A stretch of 64,000 bases of DNA from a bacterium (GCA_030430075.1 JAUIGN010000050.1:1-64000), one strand, 5' to 3'; positions 35,310-44,965 are shown, counted from the stretch's first letter. Notes: a model not told the origin generated them from the letters alone. Program-made: numbers and translations.

Positions 35310-35344
35310 AGGGACTCGGAGCGTTGCTTCTGAGTCCTGTTTTC
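35310..35344 (+). terminator. Terminator of tRNA-Leu
   Basis: A stem of about 12 bp (GGGACTCGGAGC with GCTTCTGAGTCCT, including G-U pairs) around a GTT loop, followed by GTTTTCGTTT, starting 30 bp beyond the tRNA. Confidence 0.75.
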
Positions 35345-35534
35345 GTTTCTTGGCTGCCCGTTTTCCCCGGCCCGAGGTCAGCTTCCGTCCGGATTGCCGG
35401 AGCTGCCCCCCTTTTTTCGCGCGGTTGAATGTGGAATTTCTCGCCGGCCGCGTTAGCATTACCGGTCGCGGAGGATGCCGTTGGCAGAAGGCGGTGGCAC
35501 GCAGGTTCTCCAAATCGCAACGAGGGATGCTGTT

Positions 35535-37571
35535 ATGCCTTGCATTACGGAAGCAATCGATTGCTGTACCGGCCGCTCGTTCGTGGACCGATTTGCCGCC
35601 GCGGTGCGTGGGGTGGTGCACCGTCATGCGAGCGTCCCGTTTGTCTTGCTGATCTGGTTCGGTGTCGCGTTGGTGTCGACTGCCGCGCGAGGCCAGGAGG
35701 CGAGATCGGCAGCCGGGGCTGCGGGCGTGGGACCACTCGATTGGCCGCAACTGGGCGGCACACCGCACAGGAACAACACACCTGCAGGCGATCACATTCC
35801 CATCGACTGGGACGTCAAGGCAGGCAAACATATCAAGTGGACCGCCAGGCTGGGGACGCAGTCTTACGGAAGCCCGGTCGTTGCCAATGGCCACATTTAC
35901 GTCGGCACGAACAATCAAGGTGGCTATCTGGAGCGCTATGACAAGCATACCGACCTGGGAGTGTTGCTCTGCTTCCGAGAGTCTGACGGGAAGTTCCTGT
36001 GGCAGCATTCCTGCGAAAAGCTCGCGACCGGCCGAGTCAACGACTGGCCGCTGCAGGGGATTTGTTCGACTCCTGTCGTGGAGCGGGACAGGCTGTGGTG
36101 CGTGACGAACCGGGGCGAAGTCGTCTGTCTTGATACGGAAGGCTTTCTGGATGGTGAGAACGATGGGCCGCTGCGAACCGAGTTGAACGAAGGGCCCGGC
36201 GAGTCGGATTTCATCTGGTCGCTCGACATGATGCAGGAACTTGGCGTCTTTCAACACAACATGGCGACATGCGGTCCGACGATCTGGAAGAACACGCTGT
36301 TTGTCTGCACGTCCAATGGTGTCGACGAGACCCATGTGCGCGTACCGGCACCGGAGGCACCCAGCTTTCTGGCGCTCGATAAGCGCACGGGGCGAGTGTT
36401 GTGGAAAGACAACTCGCCGGGGAAAAACATCCTCCATGGCCAATGGTCGTGTCCGGCCGTAGGCGTATTCGACGGGGTTCCCCAAGTCATCTTTCCGGGC
36501 GGTGACGGCTGGCTGTATAGCTTTCATGCCGAGCGTTGGAATGACGACGGGACGCCGATTCTGCTTTGGAAGTTCGACGGGAACCCGAAAGATTCACTCT
36601 GGAAACTGGGAGGGAGCGGAACCCGCAACAACATGGTCGCCGTTCCTGTCGTCGACGACGGGCTGGTGTACGTCGCGATGGGGCAAGACCCGGAGCATGG
36701 CGACGGCAGCGGCCATCTGTGGTGTATCGACCCGACCAGACGAGGCGATATCAGTCCCGAACTCGTTGTTGACAAGTCCGGAAACGTCCTTCCCCACCGC
36801 CGCCACCAGGCTTTCAATGCGTGGGGTCAGGGTGTTGCGGTCGGGAAGGGGGCCGATCTTGCCGGCCAGCTCAATGAGGGGCACATCGCGGACGGGCTGC
36901 GCATCGCCTTGCAGCAACAGGGGATCGAACTGCCGACGGATGTCGAAGTTGCGACACTTGACGAAAGCCGCGACTGGCTGGTCAAGTCGCAGGCCACCAA
37001 GGAGCAGCCGCGATGGAAGTTGTCACTCCGACGCAGTCGCGTCCAACAGGCAGCCGTATTGACGGTCTCCCGGCGCACCTCCGAAGCAGTGATCCCCAAC
37101 CCGAATTCATCCGTTGTCTGGCACTTCAGCCAGCACGACATGAACGGCGATGGCGAGATCGATCGATGGAACGAGCAATTTCATCGGACGATTTCGAGTC
37201 CAACGATCAAGAACGGTTTGCTCATCATCCCCGACTTCAGTGGTTTCGTATTCTGTCTCGATGCGAAGACGGGCAAGCCCTACTGGGCTGCCGACTTGTT
37301 GGCCCAATGCTGGGGCTCGCCGCTGATCGTGGAAGACAACGTATACGTGGGAGACGAAGACGGCGATGTTGCGATCCTCAAGCTGTCGCCGAATCCGGCG
37401 GATTCCGTCGGCTGGAATCAAGAGTACAAGATGTTTGAACCGCTCCGCGAGATCGTGATGCCGACGAGCATCTATTCGACGCCGGTTGTCGCCAACAATA
37501 CGATGTATCTCTCGACCAAGAATATGCTGTACGCGATCAGCGCAGGCGATCCGCCGCCTTCGCGACCGTAA
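35535..37571 (+). CDS. PQQ-type beta-propeller protein, exported
   Basis: A 678-residue exported propeller protein. A signal anchor (FVLLIWFGVALVSTAARG) is at about 38-58; GAGGGA precedes the ATG used here, and an earlier in-frame start exists. The propeller opens with LDWPQLGGTPHRNNT and has repeated PQQ-like blades (GSPVVANGHIYVGTN, ASDGKFLW-like turns, FCLDAKTGKPYWAADLL, SPLIVEDNVYVGDEDG). No PQQ-binding dehydrogenase catalytic residues are evident, so it is probably a scaffold or sugar/polymer-binding protein in the periplasm. It belongs to the same broad family as two other proteins in this window. Confidence 0.88.
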   Translation: MPCITEAIDCCTGRSFVDRFAAAVRGVVHRHASVPFVLLIWFGVALVSTAARGQEARSAAGAAGVGPLDWPQLGGTPHRNNTPAGDHIPIDWDVKAGKHIKWTARLGTQSYGSPVVANGHIYVGTNNQGGYLERYDKHTDLGVLLCFRESDGKFLWQHSCEKLATGRVNDWPLQGICSTPVVERDRLWCVTNRGEVVCLDTEGFLDGENDGPLRTELNEGPGESDFIWSLDMMQELGVFQHNMATCGPTIWKNTLFVCTSNGVDETHVRVPAPEAPSFLALDKRTGRVLWKDNSPGKNILHGQWSCPAVGVFDGVPQVIFPGGDGWLYSFHAERWNDDGTPILLWKFDGNPKDSLWKLGGSGTRNNMVAVPVVDDGLVYVAMGQDPEHGDGSGHLWCIDPTRRGDISPELVVDKSGNVLPHRRHQAFNAWGQGVAVGKGADLAGQLNEGHIADGLRIALQQQGIELPTDVEVATLDESRDWLVKSQATKEQPRWKLSLRRSRVQQAAVLTVSRRTSEAVIPNPNSSVVWHFSQHDMNGDGEIDRWNEQFHRTISSPTIKNGLLIIPDFSGFVFCLDAKTGKPYWAADLLAQCWGSPLIVEDNVYVGDEDGDVAILKLSPNPADSVGWNQEYKMFEPLREIVMPTSIYSTPVVANNTMYLSTKNMLYAISAGDPPPSRP

Positions 37572-37619
37572 CCGTTTTGCCGGCGTGGTGTTGCGCGAGG
37601 TGTGAGACCTGGCGGTCGT

Positions 37620-37830
37620 GCGGGGTGCGGGGTCTGGAGACCCGCGCACAGCGCGTTGGTGCGGGGTGCGGGGTCTGGAGACCCGCGCACAGCGCGTTGG
37701 GAGACCCGCGCACAGCGCGTTGGGAGGGCCGCGTACAGCGCGTTGGGAGGGCCGCGTACAGCGCGTTGGGAGGGCCGCGTACAGCGCGTTGGGAAGGCCG
37801 CTCACCGCGCGGTCGGAGGCCCGCGGGCAG
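37620..37830. repeat. 23/24-bp minisatellite
   Basis: Tandem units GGGAGGGCCGCGTACAGCGC GTT (23 bp) and variants with GAGACCCGCGCACAGCGCGTTG. There are about eight or nine units; the last ones are the most uniform. The leading GGTCTGGAGACC is a palindrome. It lies between the propeller gene stop and the KAS III gene; the remaining sequence to 38116 shows no gene. Confidence 0.85.
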
Positions 37831-38116
37831 CATTTCGTGAGACCCACACACGACAACCACTCGCACACGGCGACGTGCACGAACCTGGACAACTCAACAG
37901 CGGTTGGATGTTCACCCACAATTCCGCCGCGCACTCAGCGGTTCGCGGCGAAGCGAACCGAGCCGGAAAGCGAACGCGCACGGGCTGAGATGCGCGGTGC
38001 TGTGAGCGACTCCACAGCAAACGTTGGCCCTCCTGGAGCGGTTTACGGAGTCGTCGGGAACCGCTATTTTGAAAGATCCGAACCGTTTCCCGCTCTCATC
38101 CTGCGACGTGGTCTCC

Positions 38117-39247
38117 ATGCGATATCGAAATGTCTGTGTCGAGTCTTTCGGCTATACCTTGCCGTCCGAGGTGGTTACGTCCGACGACATCGAAAACCGT
38201 TTGCAGCCGCTCTATCGGCGGCTCCGGCTTCCAGAAGGTCGCCTCGAGTTGATGACCGGGATCCGTGAACGACGGTTCTGGGATCGGGGCGTGATGCCCA
38301 GCCAGAAAAGCGTGGAGAGTGCCGAACTGGCAATCTCTGCTGCGACGATCGATCGCGAGTACATCGGCGCTTTGATTCATGGTTCGGTCTGCCGTGATTA
38401 CCTCGAGCCTGCGACGGCCAGCACGGTCCATCATCATCTCGGGTTGGCCGATGACTGTGTGATTTACGACGTCTCGAATGCCTGCCTGGGGCTGCTTAAT
38501 GGCGTCATCCAGGTTGCCAACATGATTGAGCTCGGTCAGATCCGCGCCGGGCTCGTCGTGGGCACCGAGAGCAGCCGGCAGTTGGTGGAGACCACCATCG
38601 ACGCGCTGAATTCCAACGAATCGCTGACTCGCAACCAGATCAAGAGCGCCGTTGCCTCGCTGACCATCGGCTCAGGGAGCTGTGCCATTCTGCTGACGGA
38701 CCGGGAACTGAGCCAGACCGATAACTGCCTCAAGGTCGCTCAAGTTCGCGCCAACACCCGCTTTCATCAGCTGTGCCACAGCGGGGCGGACGAAGCCGTA
38801 GGTTCCGGGATGCAGCCGCTGATGCAAACCGATGCAGAACAGCTGATGCGGGAAGGGGTGGCGACCGGGGCGGCGACCTTCGAGCGGTTCCTAGCGGAGG
38901 CGGCTTGGGGAGTGTCCGATCTGCAGAAGACTTTCTGTCACCAGGTGGGATCGGCACATCGTAAGCTGATGCTGGAGTCGCTCGGCATCGAACCGGGCAA
39001 AGATTTTTCCACGCTCCAGTGGCTTGGCAATACCGGATCGGTCGCCCTCCCGATCACGATGGCCGTTGGCCTTCAGCAGGGCCATGTCAGCCCCGACGAC
39101 AACCTGGGGTTGCTCGGCATCGGCTCGGGAATCAACTGCGTGATGCTGGGAGTGAACTGGCAGCGAACGCTGGTTGAGTCGCAAGGGAGTCTGCCGGTGG
39201 CTGCCGCAGCATCCAGTGCCGGTGATGAACTGCCGGTTGCCCGCTAG
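38117..39247 (+). CDS. 3-oxoacyl-ACP synthase III / OleA-like thiolase
   Basis: A 376-residue thiolase-fold condensing enzyme. Catalytic Cys lies in VSNACLGLLNG (about residue 120), His in FCHQVGSAH (about 277) and Asn in GNTGSVALP (about 308), giving the Cys-His-Asn triad of KAS III. The NACLGLLNG context is closer to OleA, which joins two acyl-CoAs head to head, than to FabH (SAACSGF); this is a judgement from motif memory. OleB, OleC and OleD are not nearby. The start MRYRNVCVESFGY is where homology begins. Confidence 0.82.
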   Translation: MRYRNVCVESFGYTLPSEVVTSDDIENRLQPLYRRLRLPEGRLELMTGIRERRFWDRGVMPSQKSVESAELAISAATIDREYIGALIHGSVCRDYLEPATASTVHHHLGLADDCVIYDVSNACLGLLNGVIQVANMIELGQIRAGLVVGTESSRQLVETTIDALNSNESLTRNQIKSAVASLTIGSGSCAILLTDRELSQTDNCLKVAQVRANTRFHQLCHSGADEAVGSGMQPLMQTDAEQLMREGVATGAATFERFLAEAAWGVSDLQKTFCHQVGSAHRKLMLESLGIEPGKDFSTLQWLGNTGSVALPITMAVGLQQGHVSPDDNLGLLGIGSGINCVMLGVNWQRTLVESQGSLPVAAAASSAGDELPVAR

Positions 39248-39417
39248 CTCGGATTTGTCACGGACCAGCAACGATTCAGTGCAAGTCGCTGTGTCGCCAT
39301 CGTTTGTGGTGAGCTTCCGCAAAGCGCCTCGCATCTCAGGCGGAACGCGTCGGCGTCGGGTTTGCTCGCCGACCGACGGAACCGGGGCTAACGCCCGACG
39401 GCTGATGACGCATCCGG
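39245..39417 (+). repeat. Dispersed repeat family 2, copy 2
   Basis: Begins exactly at the TAG stop of the KAS III gene (TAGCTCGGATTTGTCACGG), continues ACGATTCAGTGCAAG and TTGTGGTGAGC, and ends with the GAACCGGGGCTAACGCCCG core at 39379 and CATCCGG. It fills most of the gap to the SGNH gene. Confidence 0.8.
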
Positions 39418-39533
39418 TTGGGGAGCGATTCGAAAACAACTTCCGTAACATCGGCTGCTTCGATTGACCTGTGGCCACGTTCGCTGCAGGCGAAATGCGA
39501 ACGTGATTCTGCCCTATTGCCTAGAATGGCGTT

Positions 39534-41075
39534 ATGGTTACCTCGTCGCCATCACCTTCCCGCGCCGATTCGCCGCCGTCCCGGCTGCGGCTGTTCGCGT
39601 TTCGAGCGGTGGCTCTCGCGTTGGGATTCATGCCGTTGCTGGCCGCGGAACTTGTCTGCCGCGCCAACGGCTGGGGCCTTGTGGGCGAAGCCGGTGATCC
39701 GTTTGTCGGCTTCGCCGGCGAGCGGCCGCTGTTCGAGCTGAACGAGGCGGCCGGCCGATATGAAGTGGCCGCCACCCGCCAGGCCTACTTCCGGCCCGAC
39801 TCGTTTGCCGCCCACAAAGGCGAACGCGAATTCCGCATCTTCTGCCTGGGCGGCTCGACCGTTCAAGGGCGGCCGTACGCCATCGAAACGTCCTTTACGA
39901 CATGGCTGGAAATCAGCCTGAGGGCGGCCGACCCACAAAGAGAATGGCAGGTTGTGAATTGCGGGGGCGTGTCCTACGCCAGCTACCGATTGGCACCGAT
40001 TATGCGCGAGCTGCTGGCGTATCAGCCCGACCTGTTCGTCGTGTACACCGGGCATAACGAGTTTCTGGAAGATCGCACGTATGCGTCGGTCAAGCAGACC
40101 CCCCAGTTGATCGCTCGGCTGCACGGCTGGTCGTCTCGTTGGCGATGCTACAACGCGCTGCGGCAGACCTGGCTTGCTCGCACCGCAGGCGGCCGGCGGC
40201 GGAGTGCGCAGGCAAGCGAGGGGCGAGCCGCCTTGGAGCTCGAAGTGGACGCCCTGTTGGACTATCGCGGCGGCCTGGATGATTACCATCGCGACGACCG
40301 TTGGTACCGGGACGTCGCTGTGCATTACGAATACAACCTGCATCGGATGGTTGCCATGGCGCGGCAGGCCGGCGTGCCGTTGATCCTGAGCAATCCGACC
40401 CGGAATCTCAAGGACTGCCCCCCATTCAAGTTTGCTAACCTGGAATCGCTCGCACCCAACCAGCGGAAACAATTCGACCACCTTTGGGCAGAGGCGAAGG
40501 ACGAGCCGGACCTTGAGCGCCGTGTCGCCCGCTTGCAGGCGGCGCTGCAGATCGACGAGCGGCACGCCGGCGCCCACTATCTGTTGGGGAGCACGTGGTT
40601 GCAGCAACGTCGGCCGCAACAGGCCCGTGTCTCCCTTGCCCGTGCCGCTGACGAGGATCTCTGTCCCTTGCGGATGACGGAGCCGCTCTACGCTGCCCTT
40701 GAACGGGTCGCGGCACAAACCGGCACGCCGCTCCTGGATGTGCGTGGTATGTTTGCCGCGGCAAGCCGCGATCAACTGCCTGGCAACCGGATGTTGCTCG
40801 ATCACATCCATCCCACCATTAACGGTCATCAGTTGATCGCCGAGGGGTTGGTCGAGGAGATGGCGGCACTTCGCCTGGTTGCGCCGCGCAGTGACTGGAA
40901 GCCGGTCCGTGAACGTGCGTATCAGCAACACCTGGCGACGCTGGATGCGCTCTACTACGCGCGCGGCAAGCAACGCCTGGAAGGGCTGATCAGCTGGACC
41001 CAAGGGAGGGCGAACAAACTCAAACCGACCGCCGTCGCGCCCGAAGTTCCCGAGAGGAAGTTCCGCTCAGAGTAA
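39534..41075 (+). CDS. SGNH/GDSL hydrolase, membrane-anchored
   Basis: A 513-residue protein with one N-terminal hydrophobic segment (AVALALGFMPLLAAELVC, about 25-42). The SGNH hydrolase blocks follow: CLGGSTVQG (nucleophile Ser), NCGGVSYASY, TGHNEFLED and the C-terminal DHIHPTINGH with Asp and His. A TPR-like stretch (LQAALQIDERHAGAHYLLGSTW) lies between them near 335-380. Such enzymes deacylate or deacetylate esters; here probably at the outer face of the membrane. Its end overlaps the DUF1501 gene end by 9 bp, in convergent orientation. Confidence 0.88.
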   Translation: MVTSSPSPSRADSPPSRLRLFAFRAVALALGFMPLLAAELVCRANGWGLVGEAGDPFVGFAGERPLFELNEAAGRYEVAATRQAYFRPDSFAAHKGEREFRIFCLGGSTVQGRPYAIETSFTTWLEISLRAADPQREWQVVNCGGVSYASYRLAPIMRELLAYQPDLFVVYTGHNEFLEDRTYASVKQTPQLIARLHGWSSRWRCYNALRQTWLARTAGGRRRSAQASEGRAALELEVDALLDYRGGLDDYHRDDRWYRDVAVHYEYNLHRMVAMARQAGVPLILSNPTRNLKDCPPFKFANLESLAPNQRKQFDHLWAEAKDEPDLERRVARLQAALQIDERHAGAHYLLGSTWLQQRRPQQARVSLARAADEDLCPLRMTEPLYAALERVAAQTGTPLLDVRGMFAAASRDQLPGNRMLLDHIHPTINGHQLIAEGLVEEMAALRLVAPRSDWKPVRERAYQQHLATLDALYYARGKQRLEGLISWTQGRANKLKPTAVAPEVPERKFRSE

Positions 41076-42434
41076 TTCGGCAATCGGCTCGATCCCCGAA
41101 TCGACCGGGTAGCGAGGTGTCCCAGAGCCATCGAAGACCCGATCGCGATGCGCGTCGAGCCCCAGTTTGGCGTACATCGTGGCAAATACTTCCTGGAATT
41201 TGACGGGACGCCGATCCGGTTGTTCGCCAAACTTGTTGGTGGCTCCAATCACCTGACCGGTACCCAGGTTTCCAGCCAGCAGGGCCGCATTCGCCCGGGG
41301 CCAATGATCGCGGCTGTTGCGTTTGTTGATCTTGGGAGTGCGCCCGAATTCTCCCCATACGACCACACTCACATCGTTCTGCAGACCCCGTTCGTGGAGA
41401 TCTGTGACGAGTGCCGCCAGTCCTTGATCGAGGAGCGGGAATTCCTCGCGCGAACGGGGAAAGTTCATCCCATCTCCGCCGTGCCAGTCCCAGCGACTGT
41501 AGTTGAGCGAGACATAGCGGGCGCCCGCTTCGACCAGCCGCCGGGCGATGCAGAAATTCTCGATCATTTTGGGCGCCCCGTCGCGCTGGAACTTGGGGTC
41601 GCTCTTGCCGTAGCGAGCCAAAATGCGCGGATCTTCCTTGGTCAGGTCAAGCGCTTCGCCCAACTTGGAATCTGTCAGGATCCCCAGTGCCTGCTCGGCG
41701 TAGGTGTTGACGCTCTCCAGCTTCCGCGCCACGTCCGCGTCCTGGCGGAAGGTATCGAGGGCCGTCCGTAGTTGATCGCGATCCTGCAACCGTTCGAGCG
41801 AGATATCTTTGAGGACCATGTTGTCGGGACTTTCACCCGGCTTGCGGCCGACCAGGTTGAACGGATTGTGCGAGATCTCCAGGAAGCCACTGGTGCCCGG
41901 TTCGCCCCAAGTCCGGTTTCCGGTCGGATACATGAGTGCCAGGTTCGGCGGCACGGCCTGGTTGACCGGCCCACCCAGGCGCGACACCCAGGCACCTGCG
42001 GCCGGCCAGCCGCCGTTCGGTCGGCGTTCGCCAAACTTGTGCCCCGTCATGCATTGATAACCGTCGTGCCTGCCATCGGAATCGCTCAGCGAACGGATGA
42101 TGGAGAACTTGTCCATCATCGCGGCAACACGCGGAAATAACTCGCAAATTTGAATTCCCGGCACATTCGTGCGGATCGGGTTGAATTCGCCGCGGATCTC
42201 CGCCGGCGCGTTCGGTTTCAAGTCCCACATGTCAAGATGCGACGGTCCACCCGGCAGGTAGATGTTGATGATCGCCTTGTGTGACCGGCCGATGCCAGCC
42301 TGGGCTTCGAGTTGCAGCAACTGTGACAGCGAGAGACCGCCGACCGCGGCAGCACCGATGGACAGGAAGTCGCGCCGCGATACGCGGTCACAAGCACCGG
42401 CTTGGACCGTTCCATTTCCAAGGATCGTCAACAT
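41067..42434 (-). CDS. DUF1501 Tat-exported protein
   Basis: A 455-residue protein of the alkaline-phosphatase/sulfatase-like superfamily. A Tat signal is seen (CDRVSRRDFLSIGAAAVGGL). DUF1501 features follow: LPGGPSHLDMWDLKP, the FPRVAAMMDKFSIIRSL region, HDGYQCMTGH, and WGEFGRTPKIN near the C-terminus. GGAG precedes the ATG. DUF1501 proteins usually pair with DUF1549/1553 proteins; this one is isolated from such a gene here. The function is unproven. Confidence 0.93.
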   Translation of the reverse strand: MLTILGNGTVQAGACDRVSRRDFLSIGAAAVGGLSLSQLLQLEAQAGIGRSHKAIINIYLPGGPSHLDMWDLKPNAPAEIRGEFNPIRTNVPGIQICELFPRVAAMMDKFSIIRSLSDSDGRHDGYQCMTGHKFGERRPNGGWPAAGAWVSRLGGPVNQAVPPNLALMYPTGNRTWGEPGTSGFLEISHNPFNLVGRKPGESPDNMVLKDISLERLQDRDQLRTALDTFRQDADVARKLESVNTYAEQALGILTDSKLGEALDLTKEDPRILARYGKSDPKFQRDGAPKMIENFCIARRLVEAGARYVSLNYSRWDWHGGDGMNFPRSREEFPLLDQGLAALVTDLHERGLQNDVSVVVWGEFGRTPKINKRNSRDHWPRANAALLAGNLGTGQVIGATNKFGEQPDRRPVKFQEVFATMYAKLGLDAHRDRVFDGSGTPRYPVDSGIEPIAELL

Positions 42435-42602
42435 GGCAAGACTCCTGGTCCACGAAGCTGGGTCATTTATCCATCGCTGGGCGTCGGCCCGCGGTTGCAG
42501 TGGTCGTCGAGCGTTCCGGCCGCTCAGGCGTTTCTGGTGATCGGGCCGGCCTCGATCGCCGGCCCCTTATTCTACGGCACCCCGGTCCGTGTGTCATCGC
42601 AA

Positions 42603-42645
42603 GAAGCCGGCCGAGTCGGGCTGCCGAGTCGGGCTGCCGAGCCGG
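42603..42645. repeat. 13-bp triple repeat
   Basis: GCCGAGTCGGGCT twice and GCCGAGCCGGCTT once in tandem, in the 246-bp gap between the DUF1501 start and the hemC stop. Confidence 0.6.
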
Positions 42646-42680
42646 CTTGGAGGGCGGGTTGCACAGGGGGGGGCAACGTC

Positions 42681-43652
42681 CTACGAGGCGCGTGCAGCGG
42701 TGATCAGGTCGCGGGCACCTTGGGCCAGCAACTGCTCTCCCGCATGTTGGCCGATCCGGGCGGCGGCGACCGGTTCATCGGCAACCTGGGTAGAAATCCG
42801 TTGCCGGCCGTCGGCACTCAAGACGACCGCATCCAGCACCAGGGTTTCTCCTTCGATTCGAGCCCACGCTCCGACGGGCGCCAGGCAGCCACCCGACAAT
42901 GTGAGCAGCAGGGATCGTTCCGCCGTGACGGCCGCGGAAGTCTGGGGATCATCCAGAACGGAGACCGCCGCCATCGTGGCCTCATCCCGTTGGCGGGTTT
43001 CGATGCCCAGCGCGCCTTGCCCGACGGCCGGCAACATTTGCTCGGGCGTTAGCCGTTCAGTAATCCGATCGGCCAGGCCGAGCCGGTGCAGGCCGGCCTG
43101 CGCCAGAACGATGGCGTCGTATTGACCGTCGTCCAACTTCTTGAGTCGCGAGTCCACATTGCCTCGGATTTCCGCCACGTCCAGGTCCGCCCGCAGGTGC
43201 AGTAGCTGGGATTGCCGGCGGCGACTCCCCGTGCCGACCCGAGCGCCCTCGGGTAGACCAGCCAGGCTGGCGTAGGCGACCGACACGAAGGCGTCGCCGA
43301 CTTCCGCTCGAGCCGGCACGGCCGCCAAGGTCAGGCCAGGGACCGGTTCTGTCGGGAGGTCCTTGAGGCTATGAACGGCCAGGTCGATGCGTTCCTCCAG
43401 CAGGGCGCGTTGGATCTCTTTTGTGAAAAGGCCTTGCCCGCCCACCTCGCGAATTGGGCCGGAGGTTACATCACCGCTGGTCGTGATCAACACCTGTTCG
43501 ACCGCCACGCCGGCAGCCTGGAGCTGCTGGGAAACCCAATCGGCTTGCCACCTGGCCAGAGCGCTCGCTCGTGTGCCGAGCCGGAGGCGGTGTTCATTCG
43601 GCGGAGTCGATGGAGCCTTCGGAATGCAGTTCGCCAGATTTTCCGTGCTCAT
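42681..43652 (-). CDS. hemC: Hydroxymethylbilane synthase (porphobilinogen deaminase)
   Basis: A 323-residue cytoplasmic enzyme that joins four porphobilinogens into hydroxymethylbilane for heme. It has LGTRASALARWQADWV, IREVGGQGLFTKEIQRALLE, AVHSLKDLPTE, GTGSRRRQSQLLHLRADL, EIRGNVDSRLKKLD, and the Cys loop GGCLAPVGAW which holds the dipyrromethane cofactor. The start MSTENLANCIPKA overlaps the end of the DUF502 gene by 59 bp, longer than usual; a shorter, non-standard start cannot be excluded. It is coupled to DUF502. Confidence 0.97.
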   Translation of the reverse strand: MSTENLANCIPKAPSTPPNEHRLRLGTRASALARWQADWVSQQLQAAGVAVEQVLITTSGDVTSGPIREVGGQGLFTKEIQRALLEERIDLAVHSLKDLPTEPVPGLTLAAVPARAEVGDAFVSVAYASLAGLPEGARVGTGSRRRQSQLLHLRADLDVAEIRGNVDSRLKKLDDGQYDAIVLAQAGLHRLGLADRITERLTPEQMLPAVGQGALGIETRQRDEATMAAVSVLDDPQTSAAVTAERSLLLTLSGGCLAPVGAWARIEGETLVLDAVVLSADGRQRISTQVADEPVAAARIGQHAGEQLLAQGARDLITAARAS

Positions 43653-44556
43653 GTTCGCCGTTCCCCTGTTTCCCGTTCCCACCGGGCTGTTGTGCGATCG
43701 CCGCGGAGATCTGATACGGAACCGGGGCCTTCTGAATCTGTTGGGGCGGAATGACGACGCCGCAACTGACAATAAACTGGATGGCCTGGTCGATCGTGAT
43801 GTTGAGATCAACGGCTTCACTTTTGCGAACCGTAATCGTAAACCCAGTGACGGGCATGGGGGAAGTAGGCATCAAGACACTTAGAACTGGCTCATTCGCG
43901 GCCGCCGCGATGTCCAGCATGCTCTCGCCGGTGACGAAGCCGACCGACCAGATACCCTTCCGCGGATATTCGACCGCGACCACCCGATTGAACTCGATTT
44001 CCCGTTCGCTGAAGACGAAGTCGGTAACCTGTTTGACCGCCGAATAGACGTTGCTGATGATGGGCAATCGCAGAATTAGCGATTCGGCCATCCCCACCAG
44101 GAACTTTCCGATACCTGCCGCTACGAAGCGACCCAGGATGTAAACAATGGAAAAGAAGACCACCAGGAAGAGCGGCAGCACCCGCCAGCGCTGAAGATAT
44201 TCCCGCTTGACCTGTTCCTGGTTGAGATATCCGACCCATTCCCCGTCTGACGATTTCGTGTAGACGCGGCGATCCAGTTTGAACGAGACCAGCTCCCCGC
44301 CCTCGTATTCGCCCCCGGCAAGATCGTCCGGCGGGGCCGGCAGCGTTTCGGATTCGTACCAGACAATCACATGCCCGGCAACGTCCTCGACCGGCACCAG
44401 CACGTAGTGCTCGATCAGATTCCACGCCCAGATAAACAGGACGATGGTCAACAGGGGAGGCATCAGGATCCCCAGTCCGCGCAGGACGGCGCGCCGAATC
44501 GGGTGGACCCGTTTCAGGGACGCACCGGGCGCGGATTCTGGAGAAGGTGAAGTCAT
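43594..44556 (-). CDS. DUF502 membrane protein
   Basis: A 320-residue membrane protein of the DUF502 family. Two N-terminal membrane helices (about 24-46 and 125-150) flank a polar loop (residues 50-120, longer than in most members). The conserved SVYSAVKQVTDFVFSE-like segment appears as NVYSAVKQVTDFVFS, followed by RVVAVEYPRKGIWSVGFVTG and LMPTSPMPVTGF. The C-terminus is a low-complexity tail (GNGKQGNGEHEHGKSG) which extends over the hemC start. Its role is unknown. Confidence 0.9.
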   Translation of the reverse strand: MTSPSPESAPGASLKRVHPIRRAVLRGLGILMPPLLTIVLFIWAWNLIEHYVLVPVEDVAGHVIVWYESETLPAPPDDLAGGEYEGGELVSFKLDRRVYTKSSDGEWVGYLNQEQVKREYLQRWRVLPLFLVVFFSIVYILGRFVAAGIGKFLVGMAESLILRLPIISNVYSAVKQVTDFVFSEREIEFNRVVAVEYPRKGIWSVGFVTGESMLDIAAAANEPVLSVLMPTSPMPVTGFTITVRKSEAVDLNITIDQAIQFIVSCGVVIPPQQIQKAPVPYQISAAIAQQPGGNGKQGNGEHEHGKSGELHSEGSIDSAE

Positions 44557-44767
44557 GGGCTAATACGGCAAACGATGCTGGGAAGCGATCGAGCCGAGTT
44601 GGCCGCCGGCGACGACATGGGCCGACGATCTCTTGAGTGTTTCGTTCGTTTCGCGGCCCGCGTGCTTTGTCAAGGCATCAATTTGGGGCTGGCGAAAAAG
44701 GGAGTGGTGTCTTCCCCGTTCGGGGACTCACGCCTTGTTGTGTATCGACATTCTATACACCTTGGTC

Positions 44768-44948
44768 AGGATCATTCATCAGCAGTAAGGCGTTGACCTC
44801 GATTCTGTTGATCGCCCAGCAATCCGGACGCTAACGGGAATCGGCTGATTGGCGTGGCGCGTTGTCTCAGTTCACCACAAACGACTGCCAGAAAGCGACT
44901 TCCGCTGAATTGTTGTTCGTTCACGAATCATCCGCGTTCGCAGAGGAC
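44768..44948 (-). repeat. Dispersed repeat family 2, reversed copy
   Basis: On the minus strand this reads CGCGGATGATTCGTGAACG, ACAACAATTC, AAGTCGCTTTC, TTTGTGGTGAAC, and ends in the diverged core ending AACGCCTTACTGCTGATGAAT. The core matches copies 39379 and 48879 less well, but the order is the same. It directly precedes family 1 copy D. Confidence 0.7.
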
Positions 44949-44965
44949 ACGCCCGCCTAAATCGC

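Noticed and set aside
37618..38268. A 216-residue plus-strand frame rich in Arg/Gly/Ala repeats
   Set aside because: Generated by the 23-bp minisatellite; no ribosome binding site and it runs into the KAS III gene out of frame.
39552..41003. A 483-residue minus-strand frame
   Set aside because: Antisense to the SGNH hydrolase, whose catalytic blocks are complete on the plus strand.
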